Source: Streptomyces adelaidensis
Lineage (GTDB): Bacteria > Actinomycetota > Actinomycetes > Streptomycetales > Streptomycetaceae
DNA length: 46,804 bases
Direction of reading: 5' to 3'
Assembly (NCBI RefSeq): GCF_016598475.1
Contig: NZ_JAEMUX010000072.1
Span: forward strand, 1-46,804
Both the position numbers and the translations under genes were made by a program. Below the pieces are notes generated by a model. The model saw only the letters and a program-made list of their open reading frames with translations, did no database searches and was not told where the DNA came from. This document shows positions 7,739-16,266 of the stretch, piece after piece (within the stretch, counting starts at the first letter, position 1; the number at the start of each line of letters is the position of its first letter).

Positions 7739-10309
7739 GTGCGTCCGCCGAAACCCGGCCCGAGACCCGCCCGGTCCAGCCAATCCGCCCTCTTCTGCGT
7801 GACCGCCGTCACCGCCGGCTCGCTCCTGCTCGCCCCGCATCCCGCGGGCGCCGACCCCAAGCCGACGGTCCGTGAGGGCTCCGCGTTGCCGCGGGGCGCC
7901 GCCCAGGCCCCGGCGAGCGCGGCGCAGCGGGCTCTCACCGCGCCGGTGACCGACCTGGCCGACGATGCCGCGGACACCACAGCCGCCCCTCGGGGCTACC
8001 CCCGCGAGCAGGTCCTCACCGTCGGCCCGGAGAACCCGGCCGACAAGTCCATCAAGCTCGGCCTCACCCCGTACCACGCGATCGCCCCGAAGCTGAACTC
8101 CCTCCAGGAGCTCGGCGACCGGGTGAGTGTCGAGGTCGCCGGGCGGTCGGCCGGCGGGCACCGGCTCTACCTCGTCACCGTGACCGCCCCGGAGAGCGCA
8201 CGCCAGGCCCGCGACCAGGCGCGGATGCGTGAACTCATCGAATCGGCACCGCGGTCGGCGGCGAAGAGCCCGGCGGTGAAGAAGACGTACAAGGCGCCCG
8301 TCTTCTTCAACAACAACATCCACGGCAACGAGTGGGAGGGCACGGACGCGTCCCTGAAGCTCATCGAGCGCCTCGCGACGGCTGACGACACCGAGACGAA
8401 GGACCTCCTCGCCCACTCCCGGCTGTACTTCAACATCACCGCCAACCCGGACGGCCGGATCGCGGGAACCCGCGCCAACGCGAACGGCTTCGACCTGAAC
8501 CGGGACTTCGTCACCGCCTCCCAGCCCGAGGTGCGGGCGATCCGGCAGATCCAGATCGACAAACAGCCGGCCGTGATGCTCGACCTGCACGGATACGTCA
8601 ACGGCACGCTGATCGAGCCGACCACTCCCCCGCACGGCGAGAACTACGAGTACGACCTCTTCCTGAAGAACACCTATGCCAACGCCCTCGGCATGGAGTC
8701 CGCCGTCAACGGCCTCGGCCACACGCCCGAGAAGGACGGCGTCGACCCGGCCCAGATCCCGTTCCGCGACTCGGAGGAGGGCTGGGACGACTGGCCGCCG
8801 ATCTTCACCCCGCAGTACGCGGCCTTCCACGGCACGGTCGCCGCGCACACCGTGGAGATCCCGCTCCAGGTGAACAACGCGGCGTACGAGTCGCTGCCGG
8901 TCGCCGAGTTGCGCCGCCGCTCCGCCATCAACGTGGACGTCGCGGGCGCGGCCCTGCGCGCGACCCTCGACTTCGTACGGGAGAAGCGCGCCTCGCTCGT
9001 CGCCGACCAGATCGAGGTCTTCCGGCGCGGTGCCACGGGCGCCGCCCAGGTCCCGGTCTCCGAGGAGACCGTCCCCGGGGTGCCCGGCATCGGTCCCGAG
9101 GACGTCTACACGGCCGAGTTCCCCCGCGCGTACGTCATCCCGGCGGGCAGCGCCCAGCGGTCCGCCACGGCCGCCGCACTGCTCGTCGACCACCTGCTCG
9201 CCAACGACGTACGCGTGACGCGCGCGACCCACTCCTTCCGGCTCGGCGGCCGGTCGTACGGGAAGGGCTCGTACGTCGTCGACATGCGCCAGCCCAAGCG
9301 TGGGTTGGCCAATGTGCTGCTCGCCGACGGGCGGGACATCAGTGACAAGGTCTCGGTGATGTACGACATCTCCGGCTGGAGTCTGGGACGGCTGTGGGGC
9401 GCGACGGTGGCGAAGGTCGACAGTGGCCGACCGTCGGCCGTCCCCGCGCGGCCCGTCACGACGGCGGCCCGCGTCGGTTACGTCGCCCCGCGCGGCGACC
9501 TGCGACTGCGCCTCGACTCCCCGCAGGAGATCGCCGCCCTCAACTCCCTTCTGAGGGACGGGGTTTCGGTGCGGCAGGCGGCCGACGGCAGCGCCCTCGT
9601 CCCGGCCTCGGCGCGGCGGAGAGCCAAGGCGCTCGCCACGTCGCACGACGTCGCCTTCGACGCGACGAGGACGACCGGCGGCACTCCCCTCCACCGGGTC
9701 CGGGTGGCCGCGGCCGTCACGGCGGGCGAGCTGTTCGCGCTGCGGGAGATGAACTTCGAGGTGGTGCCGGTGTCGACGGCGATCCTCAACGCGGGCTTCG
9801 ACTGGTCGACGGCCGATGCGCTGTTCGTGTCGTCCGGCTTGTCGTACGGCGGCCTGAACGCCTCCGCCCGTACGGCACTCACCGGCTTCCTCACCACCCA
9901 CGGCCTGGTCGGCCGGGGCACGACCGGCGCGGCGCTCGCCTCGGCCACCGGGCAGCTGAAGGCGACCGCGGTGGAGGGCAACGGCGACGCCAACGGCGTT
10001 GTCCGCGTGGTGAATTCGGGCGGACCAGTGACCGGCGGCGCCCCGGACCACAGCTTCGTCTACGCGCCCGTCTGGTTCACCGACCTCGGCCCCGCAGTCA
10101 GCGTCGAGCAGTCGTACGGCACCGGTGAGCCGCTGGTCTCCGGGCACTGGCGGCCCCTGGCCGACGGCACCGGTGGCCCGGCAGCGGCGGCGGGGCAGGC
10201 GTCCGTCGTCAGCGGCCCGAACGCGGTCCTCTTCGGTACGGAGCCCCTCTTCCGCGACCATCCGAAGGGGGCGTTCCCGCAGGTGGGCCGGGCGTTGCTG
10301 ACGGCGTAG
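7739..10309 (+). CDS. Secreted M14 zinc carboxypeptidase
   Basis: An 856-residue exported metallopeptidase. The start is GTG 7739, fixed by a strong AGGAGGT Shine-Dalgarno 4 nt upstream. The signal peptide runs to about PAGADP (residue 40). The M14 domain shows NNNIHGNEWEG (HxxE zinc ligands, His near residue 194), NPDGRIAGTR, NGFDLNRDF, the third ligand in MLDLHG, and VEIPLQ with the probable catalytic Glu. About 450 residues follow the catalytic part, including a segment (RDGVSVRQAADGSALVP) that looks beta-rich and a C-terminal glutamine-amidotransferase-like fold fragment (LFGTEPLFRDHPKG) seen in large actinobacterial M14 proteins. Two GTGGTTGAC direct repeats (7672-7680, 7686-7694) lie in the upstream region. 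Confidence 0.88.
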   Translation: MRPPKPGPRPARSSQSALFCVTAVTAGSLLLAPHPAGADPKPTVREGSALPRGAAQAPASAAQRALTAPVTDLADDAADTTAAPRGYPREQVLTVGPENPADKSIKLGLTPYHAIAPKLNSLQELGDRVSVEVAGRSAGGHRLYLVTVTAPESARQARDQARMRELIESAPRSAAKSPAVKKTYKAPVFFNNNIHGNEWEGTDASLKLIERLATADDTETKDLLAHSRLYFNITANPDGRIAGTRANANGFDLNRDFVTASQPEVRAIRQIQIDKQPAVMLDLHGYVNGTLIEPTTPPHGENYEYDLFLKNTYANALGMESAVNGLGHTPEKDGVDPAQIPFRDSEEGWDDWPPIFTPQYAAFHGTVAAHTVEIPLQVNNAAYESLPVAELRRRSAINVDVAGAALRATLDFVREKRASLVADQIEVFRRGATGAAQVPVSEETVPGVPGIGPEDVYTAEFPRAYVIPAGSAQRSATAAALLVDHLLANDVRVTRATHSFRLGGRSYGKGSYVVDMRQPKRGLANVLLADGRDISDKVSVMYDISGWSLGRLWGATVAKVDSGRPSAVPARPVTTAARVGYVAPRGDLRLRLDSPQEIAALNSLLRDGVSVRQAADGSALVPASARRRAKALATSHDVAFDATRTTGGTPLHRVRVAAAVTAGELFALREMNFEVVPVSTAILNAGFDWSTADALFVSSGLSYGGLNASARTALTGFLTTHGLVGRGTTGAALASATGQLKATAVEGNGDANGVVRVVNSGGPVTGGAPDHSFVYAPVWFTDLGPAVSVEQSYGTGEPLVSGHWRPLADGTGGPAAAAGQASVVSGPNAVLFGTEPLFRDHPKGAFPQVGRALLTA

Positions 10310-10351
10310 GGGTAACGGGCACGAAGGAACACAAGGGAAGCGGGAGCACGC

Positions 10352-11530
10352 ATGACTGAGGGAACCCGGACGGCCACCGTCCATGGCGCGGTAGCCGACG
10401 GCTTCGAGGCGGTGCGCGAGGCGTTCGCCGTGTTCGTGGCCGGTGAACGGGCCGACTACCAAGGGCAGTTGAGCGCGTATGCGCATGGGCGGCGGGTCGT
10501 CGACCTGTGGGCCGGCCCGGAGGCGGAGGCGGAGAGCGGCGGCGACACGCTGCACGGCGTGTTCTCCTCCACGAAGGGGGCCGCCCATCTCGTCGTCGCG
10601 CTCCTCGTCCAGGACGGCGTGCTGGCGCTGGACCGTGAAGTGGCCCACTACTGGCCGGAGTTCGCGGCCGAGGGCAAGGGAGCGGTGACCCTGCGGGAGC
10701 TGATCTCGCACCGGGCGGGGCTCATCGGCGTCGACGCCGGGTTCACGGTCGAGGAACTGGCGGACGACCGCGCCATCGCCCAACGCCTCGCCGCCCAGCG
10801 GCCGTTCTGGCGTCCGGGCCAAGCCTTCGGCTACCACGCCCTGGTCATCGGGGCGCTCACCGGCGAGGTGGTACGGCGGGCGACGGGCCGCACGCTCCAG
10901 GAGGTGTACGAGGAGCGGGTCCGCGCACCGTACGGCCTTGATCTCTTCCTGGGGCTGCCGGCCGAGCACGAGCCCCGCTTCCGCACCGTGCTGCCGATGA
11001 CGCCGACGCCCGCGCAGCAGGCCGAGCTGGACGCGATGCCGCGCGGCCCGCACACGCTGACCTCGATCGCGTTCAACGACCAGGTGCCGGGCCAGGGGGA
11101 GCTGACGGACTTCCCCAACTCCCGTGCCGTACGCGCCAAGGGGCAGGCGTCGGCGGGCGGCGTCGGCTCCGCGCGCGGCCTCGCCGGAATGTACGCGGCG
11201 ACATTCAGCGAGGTGGACGGCCGGCCGCCCCTCCTCAAGCCCGACACGCTCGCCGAGGTCGGCCAGATCCACTCCCTCGGCTTCGACCTCGTGACCCGCG
11301 CCCCCAGGGCGTTCGGCCTCGGCTTCCAGGCCACCGCCGAGAACCTGTACCCGTTCCTCGGCGCAGGCGCCTTCGGCCACAGCGGCGCGAGCGGCTCCCA
11401 GGCCTTCGCCGACCCCCGCAGCGGCCTCGCCTACGGCTACACCCGCCGGCGGATGGCCTTCCCCGGCGGGGCGGCACCGGAGAACGCGGAGCTGGTGCGG
11501 GCGGTGCACGCGGCGGCCCTGGCGAGCTGA
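10352..11530 (+). CDS. Serine hydrolase, beta-lactamase/EstB family
   Basis: A 392-residue class C beta-lactamase-like esterase without a signal peptide. Motifs: SSTK (SxxK nucleophile and base), GYHAL (the Tyr-x-Asn-like position), and a C-terminal FGHSGASGSQAF segment matching the HxG-type triad element. EstB-like enzymes hydrolyse small esters rather than beta-lactams. ATG 10352 has GGGAG 6 nt upstream. It follows the M14 gene by 42 bp on the same strand and may be cotranscribed. Confidence 0.88.
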   Translation: MTEGTRTATVHGAVADGFEAVREAFAVFVAGERADYQGQLSAYAHGRRVVDLWAGPEAEAESGGDTLHGVFSSTKGAAHLVVALLVQDGVLALDREVAHYWPEFAAEGKGAVTLRELISHRAGLIGVDAGFTVEELADDRAIAQRLAAQRPFWRPGQAFGYHALVIGALTGEVVRRATGRTLQEVYEERVRAPYGLDLFLGLPAEHEPRFRTVLPMTPTPAQQAELDAMPRGPHTLTSIAFNDQVPGQGELTDFPNSRAVRAKGQASAGGVGSARGLAGMYAATFSEVDGRPPLLKPDTLAEVGQIHSLGFDLVTRAPRAFGLGFQATAENLYPFLGAGAFGHSGASGSQAFADPRSGLAYGYTRRRMAFPGGAAPENAELVRAVHAAALAS

Positions 11531-11559
11531 GGACACCGACGACGGCGGTACCCGCGAGA

Positions 11560-11610
11560 CACACGACGGAGCCCGCACCCCACGTCCAGGGGTGCGGACT
11601 CCGTCGTGTG
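11560..11610. terminator. Bidirectional terminator hairpin
   Basis: Arms CACACGACGGAG plus CCGCACCCC (11560-11581) pair with GGGGTGCGG plus CTCCGTCGTGTG (11589-11610) around a 7-nt loop, with one C-A mismatch. It lies between the convergent serine hydrolase and curA-like genes and can serve both. Confidence 0.8.
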
Positions 11611-11649
11611 CAACGAGCGGGACCAGGCGTGGGTCACGGGAGGGAGGGG

Positions 11650-12672
11650 TCAGACCTTCACGATCATCTTGCCGGTGTTGTCGCCGCGCAGGACGCCGAG
11701 GAAGGCCTCCAGGTTGTTCTCGATGCCCTCGACTACGGTCTCGCGGTACCTGAGTTCGCCGGAGCGGATCCAGGCGCCGACCTCCTGGACGAACTGGGGC
11801 TGGAGGTCGTAGTGATCGTTGACGAGGAGGCCCTCGATGCGGCCTCGGGTCTGGATGAGGCGGGCGAGGTTCTTGGGGCCCGGGGCGGGCTCGGTGTCGT
11901 TGTAGACGGAGATCATGCCGCAGATGGCGATACGGCCGTGCAGGTTGAGGGAGCCGATGGCGGCCTCGAGGTGGTCGCCGCCGACATTGTCGAAGTAGAC
12001 GTCGACGCCGTCCGGCGCGGCCTCGCGGAGTTGCTTGCCTACGGGGCCGTTCTTGTAGTTGAAGGCCGCGTCGAAGCCGTACTCCTCGACGAGCAGCTTG
12101 ACCTTCTCGTCGGAGCCGGCGGAGCCGATGACGCGCGAGGCGCCCTTGAGCTTGGCTATCTGGCCGACCTGGCCGCCGACGGCGCCGGCGGCGCCCGACA
12201 CGAAGACGGAGTCGCCCTCCTTGAAGGAGGCGGTGCGCAGGAGGCCGGCGTAGGCGGTGAGGCCGGTCATGCCGAGGACGCCGAGGTAGGTGGAGAGCGG
12301 CGCGGCGTCCGGGTCGACCTTGACGGCCTGCTTGGCGTCGAACGTGGCGTACTCGCGCCAGCCGCCGAAGTGCAGCACATGGTCGCCGACGGCGATGCCC
12401 TCGGCGTTCGACGCGACGACCTCGCCGACCGCGCCGCCCTGCATGGCCTTGCCCAGCTCGAAGGGGGCGACGTACGACTCCGCCGCGCTCATCCGGCCGC
12501 GCATGTACGGGTCCACGGAGAGGTACTTGTTCCGTACGAGGACCTCGCCCGCGCCGGGCTGCCGGATCTCCGCCTCGACCAGGGCGAAGTCCTCGTCCTT
12601 GGGCCAGCCGACGGGGCGGCTCAGCAGGTGCCATTCACGGGTGGTGGCGGGGAGGGCGGGGGTGTCGGACAT
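11650..12672 (-). CDS. NADP-dependent medium-chain reductase (CurA/PTGR-like)
   Basis: A 340-residue zinc-free MDR enzyme. N-terminal LSVDPYMRGRMS is diagnostic of the curcumin/dihydrocurcumin reductase, leukotriene B4 dehydrogenase group. The Rossmann motif is VSGAAGAVGGQVGQIAKL, and YFDNVGGDHLEAA plus ICGMISVYN follow the family. It reduces alpha,beta double bonds of enones with NADPH. The Shine-Dalgarno AGGAAGG lies 5 nt before ATG 12672. It is divergent from the MarR gene, which probably represses it. Confidence 0.9.
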   Translation of the reverse strand: MSDTPALPATTREWHLLSRPVGWPKDEDFALVEAEIRQPGAGEVLVRNKYLSVDPYMRGRMSAAESYVAPFELGKAMQGGAVGEVVASNAEGIAVGDHVLHFGGWREYATFDAKQAVKVDPDAAPLSTYLGVLGMTGLTAYAGLLRTASFKEGDSVFVSGAAGAVGGQVGQIAKLKGASRVIGSAGSDEKVKLLVEEYGFDAAFNYKNGPVGKQLREAAPDGVDVYFDNVGGDHLEAAIGSLNLHGRIAICGMISVYNDTEPAPGPKNLARLIQTRGRIEGLLVNDHYDLQPQFVQEVGAWIRSGELRYRETVVEGIENNLEAFLGVLRGDNTGKMIVKV

Positions 12673-12752
12673 GGGGGCCTTCCTGCGGTGCGTTGCGTGC
12701 GGCTCGGGCTGCCGCCCGGATGGTCAGCCGTGCCGGCCGTACCAGCCGTACC

Positions 12753-12824
12753 GGTCTCACCGGTCTCACCGGTCTCACCGGTCTCACCGGTCTCACCGGT
12801 CTCACCGGTCTCACCGGTCTCACC
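12753..12824. repeat. Eight perfect 9-bp tandem repeats (GGTCTCACC)
   Basis: Eight identical consecutive copies of GGTCTCACC span 72 bp between the curA-like start and the MarR operator. Read toward the reductase the unit is GGTGAGACC, whose GGT/ACC ends can pair between units. It lies in the probable 5' leader of the reductase and is free of coding constraint. Confidence 0.95.
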
Positions 12825-12853
12825 GGCGCATCATACCGAGCGGTTAGTTCATT

Positions 12854-12893
12854 ACCTGAAACAACCATGTCTCTGAATATTTCAGGTTGTCAA
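12854..12893. promoter_or_regulatory. MarR-type operator with overlapping promoter
   Basis: ACCTGAAA (12854-12861) and TTTCAGGT (12880-12887) form a perfect inverted repeat in the divergent region. A minus-strand -35 TTGACA (12893 to 12888) overlaps the right arm, so occupancy would block reductase transcription. Confidence 0.55.
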
Positions 12894-12909
12894 GTAAAGG
12901 GGTAGCCTG

Positions 12910-13353
12910 GTGTCCATGGCCACGCAGAAGACGACCCCCCGCATCGACCCGCTGACCTTGGAGGTCATCGAACTCATCGGCACGGTCGTGGCCCGTTACC
13001 ACGAGGAGTACGAGGACGCCGCCGCCGGGCACACCCTGACCGGAGCCCAGGCCCGCCTCCTCGGTCTCCTTTCCCTCGAACCACTCCCCATGCGCCGCCT
13101 CGCCCAGAAACTCCGCTGCGAGCCGTCGAACGTGACCGGGATCGTGGACCGTCTGGAGGCCCGGGGCCTGGTCGAGCGGCGCCCCGACCCGAACGACCGC
13201 CGGGTGAAGCTGGCCGCCGCGACGACGCAGGGGCGGCGGGTCGCCCGCAGCCTGCGCGAGTCACTGGACTTCGCACGGGAGCCGCTGGCAGAACTGTCCG
13301 ACGGCGAGCGTGAGTCGTTGCGGGATCTGCTGCGGCGGATGCTCGGGGAGTGA
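12910..13353 (+). CDS. MarR family transcriptional regulator
   Basis: A 147-residue winged-helix dimer of MarR type: LTGAQARLLGLLSLEPLPMRRL, recognition helix CEPSNVTGIVDRLEARGLVE and wing RRPDPNDRRVKL (each within the DNA-binding domain at residues about 35-105). GTG 12910 has AAAGGGG 7 nt upstream; ATG 12916 is an alternative. It is divergent from the reductase, with a shared operator. The ligand is unknown. Confidence 0.92.
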   Translation: MSMATQKTTPRIDPLTLEVIELIGTVVARYHEEYEDAAAGHTLTGAQARLLGLLSLEPLPMRRLAQKLRCEPSNVTGIVDRLEARGLVERRPDPNDRRVKLAAATTQGRRVARSLRESLDFAREPLAELSDGERESLRDLLRRMLGE

Positions 13354-13407
13354 GCGGACGCCGCGAACCCGGTTGTCCGGCCCCCGCCGGCCTGTGAGGG
13401 TCGCCCC

Positions 13408-14247
13408 ATGCACACCTTTCCCGCACCCGACGGCACCCTTCTCGCCCATCACGCTCTCGGCGACGGTCCACCTCTCATCTGTCTCCCCGGCGGCCCCATG
13501 CGGGCCTCCGCGTATTTGGGGGACCTCGGGGGGCTTTCCGCTCATCGGCGGCTGGTCATGCTGGATCTTCGTGGGAGCGGGGGTTCGGCGGTGCCGGAGG
13601 ACAGGGCGTCGTATCGCTGCGATCGGCAGGTCGAGGATGTGGAGGCGCTGCGGGTGCGGCTCGGGTGGGAGCGGGTGGATCTGCTCGCGCACTGTGCCGG
13701 GGCGAACCTGGCGGTGGCGTATGCCGGTCGGTATCCGGAGCGGGTGGGACGGCTCGCGCTGGTGACGCCGAGTGCGATCGGGGTGGGCATCGCGGTCGGC
13801 GGAGAGGACCGGCTGGGGGTGGCTCGGTTGCGGGCCGGGGAGCCCTGGTTCGGGGAGGCGTTCGCCGCGTTGGAGGAGATCGCGGCGGGGCGGGCGCAGG
13901 GCGGGCACTGGGAGGCGGTCGCGCCGTTCTTCCACGGCCGCTGGGACGCGGAGGCCCAGGCCCTGCACGCCGCCGACGCCGTCCAGAAGAACCCCGAGGC
14001 CGCCGCCGCCTTCGGGGCCGAGGGCGCCTTCGATCCGGAGGGCGCCCGGGCGGCCCTCGCCCGGTTCGGGTCGCCCGTCCTCGTGCTCGCCGGGGAGGTG
14101 GATCTCAATTCACCGCCGCGCGCGATGGCCGAGTACGCCGGGCTGTTCCCCGATGCCCGGCTCGTCGTACAGGACGGGGCCTCGCACCATCCCTGGGTGG
14201 ACGATCCGGAGCGGTTCACGGCGACCGTGTCGGGGTTCCTGGGCTGA
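13408..14247 (+). CDS. Alpha/beta hydrolase with Cys at the nucleophile elbow
   Basis: A 279-residue proline-iminopeptidase/lactonase-like alpha/beta hydrolase: LICLPGGPMRAS (oxyanion HGGP-type), VMLDLRGSGGS, nucleophile elbow LLAHCAGANLA, acid in LAGEVDLNSPP and catalytic His in GASHHPWVDDP. The usual Ser at the elbow is Cys. It lies 54 bp after the MarR gene and may be cotranscribed. The substrate is unknown. Confidence 0.85.
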   Translation: MHTFPAPDGTLLAHHALGDGPPLICLPGGPMRASAYLGDLGGLSAHRRLVMLDLRGSGGSAVPEDRASYRCDRQVEDVEALRVRLGWERVDLLAHCAGANLAVAYAGRYPERVGRLALVTPSAIGVGIAVGGEDRLGVARLRAGEPWFGEAFAALEEIAAGRAQGGHWEAVAPFFHGRWDAEAQALHAADAVQKNPEAAAAFGAEGAFDPEGARAALARFGSPVLVLAGEVDLNSPPRAMAEYAGLFPDARLVVQDGASHHPWVDDPERFTATVSGFLG

Positions 14248-14293
14248 GGACCGGCTTCCCCGTCCCAGGGCCGGAGTGTGCTGCCGCTCGGCC

Positions 14294-15016
14294 CTACGTG
14301 CACCACCACAGGAACTTCTCGCACGTCTGCGTGGGTGACGGCTCGGGAGTCGGGTCGTCGGTGGGCGGGTCGGTGGTGGGCTCGGGCGTCGGGTCGGGGT
14401 CGGACGGGGCGGCCGGGGCCGAGGTGCCGGGGCGGGTGCCGGTGGTCGCGGACTGGCCGTCGCGCTCCTTCTTGTCGTCCTCGTCCTTGTCCTTGTCGTC
14501 CTTCTCCGGCTCGGAGGCGGACGGGGAGGTCGAGTCGGAGGGCGAGGTGGACGGGGAGTCGTCCTCGCCGGAGCCCGCGGTCGTGCCGTCGTTCTCGTCC
14601 GCCCCTCCGTCGCGGGAGGCCGAGGCACCGCCCGCGGACTCGTCGTCCGCCGTCGTGGTGGCCGGACCGGAGCCGGGGGACTCCATGCCCAGCTCCGCGA
14701 GGCTGAGCGCGCCGGCGGCCAGCAGCAGGCCGGAGCCGATCAGCACGACGCGCCTGCGACGGCGCCGGTGGGCGGCCGCCTTGCGGTCGCGCCGGTTGGA
14801 ACGCGTCCCCGCGACGCCGCGCCCCTCACGGGCGGCCCGGCGGCGCGACGACCGGGGGCCGGGTTCAGCCTCGGACGCGGCGGAGGCTTCCTCGGCGTCC
14901 TCCGGGAGCGCGTCGGCGTCGTCCGCGTACGCGCGTAGCTCTTCGACGGGGGTGCCGCAGCCCGGGCAGGCGAGGGCGCCGTTGAGGTGCCGTCGGCACG
15001 GGTGGCAGTAGTCCAT
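14294..15016 (-). CDS. Zinc-ribbon single-pass membrane protein with C-terminal CEKFLWWC motif
   Basis: A 240-residue protein. The cytosolic N-terminus has two CxxC knuckles (CHPC, CPGC) forming a zinc ribbon, then an acidic stretch and a very basic region (RRRRRR, about residue 85). One transmembrane helix (VVLIGSGLLLAAGALSL) follows, then a long Ser/Thr/Pro/Asp-rich extracellular linker. It ends in TCEKFLWWCT, whose two cysteines could form a disulfide loop. I know of no function. It is convergent with the hydrolase gene. Confidence 0.7.
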   Translation of the reverse strand: MDYCHPCRRHLNGALACPGCGTPVEELRAYADDADALPEDAEEASAASEAEPGPRSSRRRAAREGRGVAGTRSNRRDRKAAAHRRRRRRVVLIGSGLLLAAGALSLAELGMESPGSGPATTTADDESAGGASASRDGGADENDGTTAGSGEDDSPSTSPSDSTSPSASEPEKDDKDKDEDDKKERDGQSATTGTRPGTSAPAAPSDPDPTPEPTTDPPTDDPTPEPSPTQTCEKFLWWCT

Positions 15017-15172
15017 GACGCGGGAAGACTAAGTTCCGCACAGGGAGCGTTCCTAGAGGCTGCTGTGAAGGTTGTGTGCGGAACCGATCTTTCCGTTTCG
15101 CCCGGTTGAGGCCAAGACCGACTATTCGCCGCGATCCTCCGTCGCCGTGGCGGGACCGTCGTCGTACGCCGA

Positions 15173-15209
15173 CGCGGCCCGTCACACGCCGCGCGTGTGA
15201 CGGACCGCG
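15173..15209 (-). terminator. Terminator of YtfQRT-YjfF-like operon
   Basis: CGCGG and CCGTCACACG (15173-15188) pair with CGTGTGACGG and CCGCG (15194-15209), with one C-A mismatch and a 5-nt loop. It lies just after the last permease stop. Confidence 0.7.
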
Positions 15210-15234
15210 TAGGCCGGGAAGCGTACTCGCCGGC

Positions 15235-16266
15235 TCAGGTCTGCTTACGGGCCGTCATGGCCCGCTGGATCAGGATGAACGCGCAGAGCAGCACACCCGT
15301 GGCGATCTTCGTCCACCAGGAGCTGAGCGTGCCCTCGAACTGGATGAGGCTCTTGATCAGGCCCAGCACGAGAACACCGAACAGGGTGCCCAGGACGTAG
15401 CCGGAGCCGCCCGTCAGCAGCGTGCCGCCGATGACGACCGCGGCGATCGCGTCGAGTTCCATGCCGACGGCGTGCAGCGGGTCGCCGGACTGGATGTACA
15501 GCATGAACAACAGGCCGGCCAGGGCCGAGCAGAAGCCGCTCACGGTGTACACGGCGATCTTGGTGCCGCCCATCGGCAGCCCCATCAGCAGCGCCGACTG
15601 CTCGTTGCCGCCGATGGCGTACACCCGGCGGCCGAAGCGCGTGTAGTGCAGCACGTAGAAGGCGACGGCGAGGACGACCAGGGCCACGATGGCGCCGATC
15701 GACAGGAAGCCGATCCCCAGTTGCGCCTGGGCCTGGGCCAGGCTGCTCACCGAGGAGTCGCTGATGGAGATCGACTCCTTGCTGATGACCAGGCACAGGC
15801 CCCGGAAGAGGAAGAGCCCTGCCAGGGTCACGATGAACGGCTGGATCTCGAAGTTGTGGATCACATAGCCCATGAGGAAGCCGCCGAACGCGCCCACCCC
15901 CAGGGCGAGCGGCACGACCAGCAGCAGCGGCAGGCCCTGACGCTCCACCATCCACGCCGTGAACATGGTGGTGAAGCCGATCACCGAGCCCACGGACAGG
16001 TCGATGCCGCCGGACATGATGACGAAGGTGGCACCGACGGCGGCGACCAGCAGATAGCCGTTGTCGATGAACAGGTTGAGGAACACCTGCGGTTCGGTGA
16101 ACCCGTAGTTCTGGTACCGGCCGAGGCCGGTGATGTACATCGCGAGGAACAGGGCGGCCGTGACCAGGACCGGCAGCCGCCGGTCGCCGAGCAGGCGGGC
16201 GACCGGAGACGCCTGGGACGCTGTACGGCCTTCCGGCACCGTGGGGGTCTTGGTGGTCGCGCTCAT
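15235..16266 (-). CDS. Sugar ABC transporter permease (YjfF-like)
   Basis: A 343-residue BPD_transp_2 (RbsC-type) permease with about nine hydrophobic helices and the family signature MSGGIDLSVGSVIGFTT. GGNEQSALLMGLP and ELDAIAAVVIGGTLLTGG are conserved sugar-permease segments. It is last gene of a four-gene importer operon and starts in an ATGA overlap with the upstream permease. In E. coli YtfQRT-YjfF imports galactofuranose; the same gene order here suggests a furanose or related sugar. Confidence 0.9.
   Translation of the reverse strand: MSATTKTPTVPEGRTASQASPVARLLGDRRLPVLVTAALFLAMYITGLGRYQNYGFTEPQVFLNLFIDNGYLLVAAVGATFVIMSGGIDLSVGSVIGFTTMFTAWMVERQGLPLLLVVPLALGVGAFGGFLMGYVIHNFEIQPFIVTLAGLFLFRGLCLVISKESISISDSSVSSLAQAQAQLGIGFLSIGAIVALVVLAVAFYVLHYTRFGRRVYAIGGNEQSALLMGLPMGGTKIAVYTVSGFCSALAGLLFMLYIQSGDPLHAVGMELDAIAAVVIGGTLLTGGSGYVLGTLFGVLVLGLIKSLIQFEGTLSSWWTKIATGVLLCAFILIQRAMTARKQT

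Noticed and set aside
7580..12634. A very long (1684-codon) open frame antisense to the M14 peptidase and serine hydrolase genes
   Set aside because: It is an Arg/Gly/Pro-rich complement of strongly coding genes with recognised catalytic motifs and strong ribosome-binding sites; high GC makes such antisense frames common.
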